Source of the DNA: JAAEPI01 sp965212145
Lineage (GTDB): Bacteria; Bacteroidota; Bacteroidia; Cytophagales; Cyclobacteriaceae
Direction of reading: 5' to 3'
Length of the DNA: 64,000 nt
NCBI GenBank assembly: GCA_965212145.1
Contig: CBDBUY010000004.1
Location: 806,001 to 870,000 of the forward strand
Under the pieces are notes generated by a model. The model saw only the letters and a list, made by a program, of their open reading frames with translations, was not told the origin of the DNA and did not search any database. How positions within the stretch are numbered: the first letter of the stretch is position 1; every line of letters begins with the position of its first letter. Of this stretch, positions 58,319 through 64,000 are shown one piece after another. The position numbers and the translations under genes were made by a program.

Positions 58319-58499
58319 GGTTGGACTCGAGCATCGAGCCACGATTGTACGGGATGTCTTGGTGGATCGTGACATTGAGGCCATGATCATGGTGAAAAAA
58401 GACTCAACCCATGGCTTTGGGTATTTAGAAGTACAAGTCCCGGTGGATAAGGTTATTTTAGCGATTAAGATAATCGAAGAAGAAATTCACTTTGAGTAA
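58293..58499 (+). CDS. DUF2007-like small protein
   Basis: A 68-residue protein starting inside the CPBP gene. KSVYKVGLEHRATIVRDVL leads into IEAMIMVKKD and VQVPVDKVILAIKIIEEE: the beta-alpha-beta pattern of the DUF2007 signal-transducing-like domain, which is PII-like in shape. Function unknown. The 26-nt overlap before and 8-nt overlap after indicate co-translation with both neighbours. Confidence 0.78.
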   Translation: MTKWKSVYKVGLEHRATIVRDVLVDRDIEAMIMVKKDSTHGFGYLEVQVPVDKVILAIKIIEEEIHFE

Positions 58500-59301
58500 G
58501 TTTTCAGACCTTTTGGTACGAGCGCTTGTTGGATTGCTAGGTGCGGCGATAATGATCTTTGGGATTTTATACAACCCATGGACTTACTCTGCGGTTTTTG
58601 CCCTCATCATGCTGCTCTGTGTTCGGGAGTTTGTGAGACTTACACTTATTCCATTCCCTCTTCGCATCTGGATTTTTGTAGTGGCCCTATCACTTCACAT
58701 GCTGTTCTTTTTGAGTACGCATTTTGATCTGGACCCAAGCTATTTTCTGATCCTCGCACCACTTTCATTTGTTGGCTTAGTCGCTCAGCTTTTCGTTGAG
58801 GACGAGCGACCCTTGCGAACCATGGGGATGCAGTTCCTGACCCTGGGTTATGTAGTGCTTCCATTGAATCTTGTGAATTTTCTGGCATATGTAAATGATG
58901 TGTTCAACCCCATCTATGCTGTTGCGCTTTTGGTCATGATCTGGTGCATGGATTCGGGAGCGTACCTATTCGGGAGTGCATTCGGGAAGAACAAATTGTT
59001 TGAAAAAGTCTCTCCTAAGAAAACGCTTGAGGGAGCGGCCGGCGGTTTGTTTTTGACCCTGGTTGCGGCGGCTTGTTTCGGTCTTTTTTCAGGAGAAATG
59101 AACATGGTCAAATGGATCATTGCCGGTTTAATCGTTGGGATCACTGGTCTTTTTGGAGATTTGATCGAGTCCTACATGAAGAGAGTAGCTGAAGCAAAAG
59201 ACTCTGGCAAAGGCCTCCCTGGTCATGGAGGATTTTTGGATCGCTTTGATAGCATTCTGTTTGCCATTCCTTTTTACTTGCTGTATCTCAAGTTTTTGTA
59301 A
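58492..59301 (+). CDS. cdsA: Phosphatidate cytidylyltransferase
   Basis: A 269-residue membrane protein with a TTG start inside the DUF2007 end. Six to eight helices are visible. Near the C-terminus KRVAEAKDSGKGLPGHGG followed by LDRFDS is the CdsA signature, with its paired Asp. It makes CDP-diacylglycerol, the precursor of phosphatidylserine and phosphatidylglycerol. This fits with psd 1.3 kb downstream. Confidence 0.94.
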   Translation: MSKFSDLLVRALVGLLGAAIMIFGILYNPWTYSAVFALIMLLCVREFVRLTLIPFPLRIWIFVVALSLHMLFFLSTHFDLDPSYFLILAPLSFVGLVAQLFVEDERPLRTMGMQFLTLGYVVLPLNLVNFLAYVNDVFNPIYAVALLVMIWCMDSGAYLFGSAFGKNKLFEKVSPKKTLEGAAGGLFLTLVAAACFGLFSGEMNMVKWIIAGLIVGITGLFGDLIESYMKRVAEAKDSGKGLPGHGGFLDRFDSILFAIPFYLLYLKFL

Positions 59302-59321
59302 ATGAAAATCGGGGATACCAT

Positions 59322-59329
59322 TAGCTTTG
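59322..59329 (+). promoter_or_regulatory. Predicted -7 box for the second Glu dehydrogenase
   Basis: Reads TAGCTTTG, an exact consensus, 38 nt before the ATG; a TTTG at 59295-59298 lies a rather long 23 nt upstream. Confidence 0.48.
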
Positions 59330-59367
59330 CGCTAAAATAACAACCCAATAATCTTCCCCAGATAAAT

Positions 59368-60642
59368 ATGGCCTACATCGAGCCTGCCCCGATCAAAGAC
59401 AAGGGCAATCCATTTGAATCAATGATGTCTCGCTTTCAGATTGCTGCTGAGCATTTGGGATTAAGTGAGGAGGTCTACAATGTGTTGAAAACACCCACGA
59501 AGCAAGTGATCGTTTCACTGCCCGTGACCATGGATGACGGCTCCATCCGAGTGTTTGAAGGATACCGCGTCATCCACTCGAACATCCTTGGGCCGTCTAA
59601 AGGTGGTGTGCGTTTTGATCCCAATGTGAACATTGATGAGGTGAAAGCACTCGCTGCGTGGATGACCTGGAAATGCGCGGTGGTGGACATTCCTTATGGA
59701 GGAGCCAAAGGTGGGATTACTTGTAACCCGCGTGAAATGTCGCCCGGTGAAATCGAGCGATTGACCCGATCGTATACACAAGCCATGGCCGACGTTTTTG
59801 GTAAGGATCGTGACATTCCCGCACCAGATATGGGAACAGGTCCTCGGGAAATGGCCTGGATGATGGATCAGTATTCGCGTGGAGAGGGAATGACCGTAAA
59901 TGCCGTGGTTACCGGCAAGCCCCTTGTTCTCGGCGGGTCACTTGGCAGAGAGGAAGCTACCGGTCGTGGTGTGATGATCTCCGCTATGGCGGCCATGGAG
60001 AAATTAAAAATCAATCCTTTTCAGGCGACCTGTGCGATTCAGGGTTTTGGAAATGTGGGATCGTGGGCTGCAAAATTGCTGCAGGAACGAGGCGTCAAAG
60101 TTGTGGCGATCTCTGACCTTAGTGGGGCCTACTTCAACGAAAGTGGAATTGACATAGAAAAGGCGATTGAATATGGCAATCAAAATGGCCGAAATCTAGA
60201 GGGATTTCCGGGAGCCGAGAAAATTCCAGCCGATGAACTTTTGCTACTGGAGGTGGATGTGTTAGTACCCGCGGCTATCGAGGATGTGATCAGCTCACAG
60301 AATGCCGATCAGGTCAAAGCTAAACTCATCGTAGAAGGAGCCAATGGGCCGACTTCTGCAAAAGCGGATGCGCTCCTTAACGAAAAGGGTGTTTGGGCTG
60401 TACCGGATATTTTAGCGAATGCAGGTGGTGTGACTGTTTCATATTTTGAGTGGGTACAGAACAGGCTGGGCTACAAGTGGACACGTGAACGTGTGAGTAG
60501 GCGCTCGGACAGGATCATGAAGAATGCTTTTGACAAAGTCTACGAAACTTCGATGAACTATGGGGTTTCGCTTAGGATTGCAGCTTATATTGTGGCCATC
60601 GATAAAGTGGCCAAAACCTATAAATACAGAGGAGGATTCTAA
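59368..60642 (+). CDS. Glutamate dehydrogenase-type enzyme (second copy)
   Basis: A 424-residue protein. GPSKGGVRFDPNVN at about 77, MTWKCAVVDIPYGGAKGGI with the catalytic Lys at 99-117, and the Rossmann stretch QGFGNVGSWAAKLL at about 226 are the classic Glu/Leu/Phe/Val dehydrogenase motifs; they are closer to NAD-type GDH than the copy at 16860. It links glutamate to 2-oxoglutarate and ammonia. It directly abuts psd (TAAATG). Confidence 0.9.
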   Translation: MAYIEPAPIKDKGNPFESMMSRFQIAAEHLGLSEEVYNVLKTPTKQVIVSLPVTMDDGSIRVFEGYRVIHSNILGPSKGGVRFDPNVNIDEVKALAAWMTWKCAVVDIPYGGAKGGITCNPREMSPGEIERLTRSYTQAMADVFGKDRDIPAPDMGTGPREMAWMMDQYSRGEGMTVNAVVTGKPLVLGGSLGREEATGRGVMISAMAAMEKLKINPFQATCAIQGFGNVGSWAAKLLQERGVKVVAISDLSGAYFNESGIDIEKAIEYGNQNGRNLEGFPGAEKIPADELLLLEVDVLVPAAIEDVISSQNADQVKAKLIVEGANGPTSAKADALLNEKGVWAVPDILANAGGVTVSYFEWVQNRLGYKWTRERVSRRSDRIMKNAFDKVYETSMNYGVSLRIAAYIVAIDKVAKTYKYRGGF

Positions 60643-61302
60643 ATGCGAATTAGGAAAGAAGGACATCTCGTTATACCTATTTCTTTCCTTCTGGTTGGAG
60701 GACTTTACTGGTGGCTCATCAGCCTCTGGGCTAACCTTATTTTTCATTCTCTCTTAGGAATCATTGCGTTCGTTTTCCTGGTTCTGGTGATTCGTTTTTT
60801 CAGAGATCCAATAAGAGAATGTCCGGCAAAGGAGGGCGTTATTTATGCCCCGGCAGATGGCAAGGTGGTCGTCATTGAAGAAACTGAGGAGAGCGAATAT
60901 TTAAATGAAAAGCGCATTCAGATATCTATATTCATGTCACCGCTAAATGTGCATGTAAACCGATCTCCGATCAAAGGGGCAGTAGAGTATTTCAAATACC
61001 ACAAAGGAAAATACCTGGTGGCCTGGCATCCAAAATCCAGCACAGACAATGAGCGAACAACTGCCGTCATAAGGACCGAGGGAGGAACAAAAATTCTGAT
61101 GAGACAGATTGCCGGAGCGGTTGCTCGTAGGATATTTTTCTACCCGAGAGTGGAGGACAAGTTGGAAGCTGGAGAAACGTTCGGATTTATCAGATTTGGA
61201 AGTCGAGTGGATGTTTTCCTGCCAACCGATGCTGAAGTCTTAGTTAAAATCGGCGATAAGCCTGTTGGCGGGGTGACTGAGCTGGCCAGGCTAAAGAGTT
61301 AA
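60643..61302 (+). CDS. psd: Phosphatidylserine decarboxylase family protein
   Basis: A 219-residue protein. Two hydrophobic helices (about 12-50) are followed by the catalytic domain: YAPADGKVVVIEE, then IFMSPLNVHVNR and FGSRVDVFLP. The Gly-Ser of FGS is the site of self-cleavage that makes the pyruvoyl group. This is the short PSD-B/archaeal-like form usual in Bacteroidota. It makes phosphatidylethanolamine. Its TAA shares TTAA (61299-61302) with the DJ-1 gene. Confidence 0.92.
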   Translation: MRIRKEGHLVIPISFLLVGGLYWWLISLWANLIFHSLLGIIAFVFLVLVIRFFRDPIRECPAKEGVIYAPADGKVVVIEETEESEYLNEKRIQISIFMSPLNVHVNRSPIKGAVEYFKYHKGKYLVAWHPKSSTDNERTTAVIRTEGGTKILMRQIAGAVARRIFFYPRVEDKLEAGETFGFIRFGSRVDVFLPTDAEVLVKIGDKPVGGVTELARLKS

Positions 61303-62006
61303 TCAGCGATTACAAATTTGTAATCCGACAAGTCCCAGTCAATGACCAAGCCTCGACCAACGCCTTTCGCTACTTTCTCCCCATACAAATAGTGCACGAG
61401 ATAGAGTGACACGTCATAAGACTTAGCCCCTCCTGCGGAAGTCAATAGCTTGTCATCGTGCACGAAACTGACTTCTTCATGAACGGTCAATTCAGGAAAC
61501 ATCTTTCGGTATCTGCCAATGTCCGTTGGGAAGGTCGTGGATTCTTTTCCGTCCACTAATCCGGCTTTTGCCAAAACAAACGCACCGTCACAGAGCGACA
61601 TGACGTAATCAGCATTTTGACCCGTCTCTTTGACCCAATCGATCAGTTTTTCATTGTCCAAATCAGAGTCCATGTTGTGCTCGGCACTCGGAACGATGAG
61701 AATGTCAATGTCCGGCATATCCGGACTATCAAAGCTGTAATCCGGCAGAATGTTTAATCCTTCGAAGGAAGTGACTGTGTCGAGATTCTCTGAAACTGTA
61801 AATACTGAGATGCCACCATCCGTATGGAAAATCGTATGCTGGAAAATATCATAGGGAGCCATCAGTTCGGAGTTGTAGACTCCATCGATAATCAGAAAAG
61901 CGGCATTGAAAGACTGGCCGGGAGCATGAGCTTCAATTGTGATCGGTTCTTCCTTACTCTGGGAACAAGAGAGAACAACGGTCAGCAAAATCAGCAGTTT
62001 CCTCAT
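61299..62006 (-). CDS. DJ-1/PfpI-family lipoprotein
   Basis: A 235-residue protein. The lipoprotein signal ends VVLSC with the lipid Cys at 14, so it is anchored in the envelope, unusual for this fold. The DJ-1 domain has AAFLIIDGVYNSEL, ILIVPSAEH, and the nucleophile-elbow C139 in SLCDGAFVLAKAGL. No helix-turn-helix follows, so it is not a GlxA-type regulator. Catalysis (amidase or glyoxalase-like) is unproven. It overlaps the SnoaL-like gene by 4 nt. Confidence 0.82.
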   Translation of the reverse strand: MRKLLILLTVVLSCSQSKEEPITIEAHAPGQSFNAAFLIIDGVYNSELMAPYDIFQHTIFHTDGGISVFTVSENLDTVTSFEGLNILPDYSFDSPDMPDIDILIVPSAEHNMDSDLDNEKLIDWVKETGQNADYVMSLCDGAFVLAKAGLVDGKESTTFPTDIGRYRKMFPELTVHEEVSFVHDDKLLTSAGGAKSYDVSLYLVHYLYGEKVAKGVGRGLVIDWDLSDYKFVIAD

Positions 62007-62416
62007 GCGAATTTCAATCGGGCCTTGTCTATCAAGCTCATGGATTCGAGCTCTGCCTTCATGAGCTCACCGACTTTTTCGATGGCTTTGAAAGGGCGAA
62101 TCATCACCTTGAACTCTGTGATCTGACCTTCGTCATTCCAAGTTATTATGTCAATCCCGTCAACTTTCACTCCGTCGAGCTCGCACTCAAACTCAAGCAT
62201 GGAATGCACAGCTGAATCCAAGGTTTTGATGTATTTGAATCCACCGGGAATTAAAACCTTAAAGGCCGCTGCTAAAAAGATTGTGGTCAGTTTTTTTCCT
62301 TCCTTCGGTTTGAACAGAATGGGTGAGTGAAACACCACGTCTTTTGCTAATAATGATTCCAATAATTTGAGGTCTCCCTTTTCAACCACCTCATGCCACC
62401 GCTCCAGGTTGCTCAT
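62003..62416 (-). CDS. SnoaL/NTF2-like protein
   Basis: Started at the ATG at 62416, giving 137 residues; the longer frame would run into metK. RWHEVVEKGDLKLLESLLAK, then DVVFHSP and GVKVDGIDIITWNDEGQI are the cone-fold pattern of the NTF2/SnoaL superfamily. The active site and ligand cannot be told. Its ATG overlaps the metK TGA (ATGA). Confidence 0.78.
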   Translation of the reverse strand: MSNLERWHEVVEKGDLKLLESLLAKDVVFHSPILFKPKEGKKLTTIFLAAAFKVLIPGGFKYIKTLDSAVHSMLEFECELDGVKVDGIDIITWNDEGQITEFKVMIRPFKAIEKVGELMKAELESMSLIDKARLKFA

Positions 62417-63660
62417 AATCCAAATTGTTTTTTTACTTCTTCTACAAAATCTAGCTTCTCCCAAGTAAACGTTTCCACCTTCTTGGTTAGGTCTTTTCCG
62501 TTTACCTTAAAAGTGACGTCCTTGATTTCTGGTGTTCTGCCCATGTGTCCGTAAGCTGCAGATTCAGAATAAATCGGCTGAGAAAGCTTAAGGCGTTTGT
62601 TGATTGAAGACGGCTTCATGTCAAAAATGCCCTCTACGATTTTGGCTATTTCACCGTCGCTCTTGTCTACGTTGGAAGTGCCGTACGTATTGATGTAAAT
62701 CCCCATTGGTTCAGCCACTCCTATGGCATATGATACCTGGACTAGCACTTCGCTTGCTACTCCGGCTGCCACCAAGTTCTTCGCAATGTGTCTTGTGGCG
62801 TAAGCTGCCGAGCGATCGACTTTTGAGGGGTCCTTTCCAGAGAAAGCACCACCGCCATGCGCTCCCTTTCCACCGTAAGTATCTACGATAATTTTTCTTC
62901 CAGTAAGCCCCGTATCGCCATGTGGCCCACCGATTACGAACTTTCCGGTTGGGTTGATGTGATACTTGATCTGGTCATTGAAAAGCGCCTGATTTTTTTC
63001 GCTGAGTCGAGCTTTCACTCTTGGAATCAATATGGAAATAATGTCCTCCTTGATTTTGGCTAGCATTTCAGTTTCTTCTCCAAATTCATCGTGCTGAGTG
63101 GATACCACAATCGCATCAATACGCTGTGGTACATTGTCATCGGCATATTCCAATGTGACCTGAGACTTGGCATCTGGACGCAGGTAAGTCATTTCTTTAC
63201 CACCTTTTCTGATGTCAGCCAACTCCTGCAAAATCATGTGCGAGATGTTAAGTGCCAGGGGCATGTAATTCTCCGTTTCGTTAGATGCATAGCCAAACAT
63301 CATCCCCTGATCACCGGCACCCTGCTCACCTTCACTACGGTCAACACCCTGATTTATGTCTGGAGATTGCTCGTGAATAGCCGAGATCACACCGCAAGAA
63401 TTCCCGTCGAACATGTATTCGCCCTTTGTGTAACCGATTCTGTTGATGACATCTCTAGCTACCTGCTGGACGTCCACATACGCTTCCGTTTTAACCTCGC
63501 CGCTTAGCACCGTTAGTCCGGTTGTCACGAGCGTTTCACATGCAACTTTGGAGCTTGGATCTGCAGCAAGGAAATGATCCAATAGGGCATCTGAGATTTG
63601 ATCGGCTACTTTGTCCGGGTGTCCTTCGGAGACAGATTCTGAAGTAAAAAGATATGGCAT
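62413..63660 (-). CDS. metK: S-adenosylmethionine synthetase
   Basis: Started at the ATG at 63660, giving 415 residues; this gives the classic N-terminus YLFTSESVSEGHPDK. GEQGAGDQGMMFGYA and GGGAFSGKDPSKVDRSAAY are the two MetK signatures. It makes SAM from methionine and ATP, feeding the many methylases in this window. A TAACTTTG box lies at 63687-63694. The 58-nt leader region is too short for a SAM riboswitch. Confidence 0.97.
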   Translation of the reverse strand: MPYLFTSESVSEGHPDKVADQISDALLDHFLAADPSSKVACETLVTTGLTVLSGEVKTEAYVDVQQVARDVINRIGYTKGEYMFDGNSCGVISAIHEQSPDINQGVDRSEGEQGAGDQGMMFGYASNETENYMPLALNISHMILQELADIRKGGKEMTYLRPDAKSQVTLEYADDNVPQRIDAIVVSTQHDEFGEETEMLAKIKEDIISILIPRVKARLSEKNQALFNDQIKYHINPTGKFVIGGPHGDTGLTGRKIIVDTYGGKGAHGGGAFSGKDPSKVDRSAAYATRHIAKNLVAAGVASEVLVQVSYAIGVAEPMGIYINTYGTSNVDKSDGEIAKIVEGIFDMKPSSINKRLKLSQPIYSESAAYGHMGRTPEIKDVTFKVNGKDLTKKVETFTWEKLDFVEEVKKQFGL

Positions 63661-63686
63661 GAAATTGCGTGTATTTTTTGCGGCCA

Positions 63687-63694
63687 CAAAGTTA
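63687..63694 (-). promoter_or_regulatory. Predicted -7 box for metK
   Basis: Reads TAACTTTG on the minus strand, an exact consensus, 26 nt before the ATG. Confidence 0.5.
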
Positions 63695-63718
63695 CCCTTT
63701 TAGGGAAACTAGACTGTC

Positions 63719-64000
63719 TCAAATACCGAAAGTACCTATGGAGAAAATAGCCGGTGTTTTATGGAGGTCAGGAACGTTCATTTTCCAGTCGGTCACAGAC
63801 CTTGTTTTGATAAATTCTTTCTCTCCGGAAAGATCAGCAGCGACGGATAGTAAGCAGTGCTTTGGCAACTCTTGTAAAAGGACTTTGAGTAGTTGGTTGT
63901 TCCGAAAAGGCGTTTCCATGAACAGCTGCGTGTAGCCGGTTTTGTTTAATGTGCTGACCAATTCCTTGATTTGGGAAGATCGCTCTCTGGCATCAATGGG
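63719..64000 (-). CDS. Tetrapyrrole-methylase-like SAM methyltransferase, C-terminus (partial)
   Basis: The minus-strand frame is open to the window edge: about 93 residues, C-terminal part only. LFMETPFRNNQLLKVLLQEL, then KHCLLSVAADLSGEKEFIKT and PDLHKTPAIFSIG match the C-terminal half of RsmI-like methylases, in particular the second RsmI paralogue commonly seen in Bacteroidota. The 5' end lies outside. It is upstream of metK on the same strand, 58 nt apart. Confidence 0.75.
   Translation of the reverse strand, partial: PIDARERSSQIKELVSTLNKTGYTQLFMETPFRNNQLLKVLLQELPKHCLLSVAADLSGEKEFIKTRSVTDWKMNVPDLHKTPAIFSIGTFGI

Noticed and set aside
63661..63718. Possible SAM riboswitch before metK
   Set aside because: Only 58 nt separate metK from the next gene and no fitting stem set is visible.

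Overview
The window looks like ordinary chromosome from a marine or soil Bacteroidota bacterium, most likely order Cytophagales. This is an inference from gene content: two TonB-dependent receptors with CarboxypepD_reg-like N-termini, a DUF4249 lipoprotein, the DUF6452/DUF6048 pair, MnmD, a bacillithiol gene (bshC), menB, NhaD, and a fused alpha/beta 2-oxoacid dehydrogenase E1. Promoters of the Bacteroidota type (-7 TAnnTTTG, sometimes with -33 TTTG) stand before many genes. Genes are packed tightly, with 1-4 nt stop/start overlaps and no gap over 300 nt. I saw no insertion sequence, prophage, CRISPR array or integrase.

Layout. 1-3.6 kb: the ispF end, then convergent pairs (M28 peptidase, MnmD, a hydrolase, a DUF922 zincin-like protein). 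3.6-10.4 kb, minus strand: rimO-bshC-ygfA-TonB receptor-DUF4249. 10.4-14.7 kb: DUF6452/DUF6048, recF-DUF721 (minus), pdhA, and a TPR protein. 14.8-19.2 kb: ribH, then anmK, a Glu/Leu dehydrogenase and nhaD (minus). 19.2-26.7 kb: a plus-strand envelope operon coaX-OM protein-TPR-lptC-small membrane protein-CNNM protein, then ppiD. 26.8-28.5 kb: DUF493, a pterin dehydratase, rsmI and a SpoU methylase. 28.6-31.9 kb, minus: a LuxR-type response regulator, a FecA-like receptor, and a coupled 43-residue Cys/Lys-rich protein. 32-41.3 kb: fumC, a SPOR-like protein, the fused E1, a 17-residue-repeat exported protein followed by an OM-barrel-like and a Cys-pair protein, a threonine dehydratase-like enzyme, a lipid kinase and a porin-like protein.

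41.3-46.4 kb, minus: TetR-ABC-HlyD-TolC, a tripartite exporter whose ABC subunit lacks the usual catalytic residues. 46.5-51.3 kb: menB, tRNA-Val(UAC), an FkbM methyltransferase, and ruvX-def-murF-DUF2461 (minus). 51.3-57.4 kb: an S41 protease, a membrane/zinc-ribbon protein, an SLC13 transporter, and dusB-EamA (minus). 57.4-64 kb: CPBP protease-DUF2007-cdsA, a second Glu dehydrogenase, psd, then metK-SnoaL-like-DJ-1 (minus) and a tetrapyrrole-type methylase cut by the window end.

Most of the window is housekeeping and cell-envelope function. The parts that stand out are the degenerate ABC exporter, the repeat protein whose units diverge almost only at silent sites, the receptor with its coupled Cys-rich microprotein and 20-bp-phased repeats, lptC and the repeat protein having no ordinary start codon, and two genome-organisation habits: convergent genes sharing a CTAG or TTAA stop tetramer, and -7 boxes lying only a few bases before start codons.
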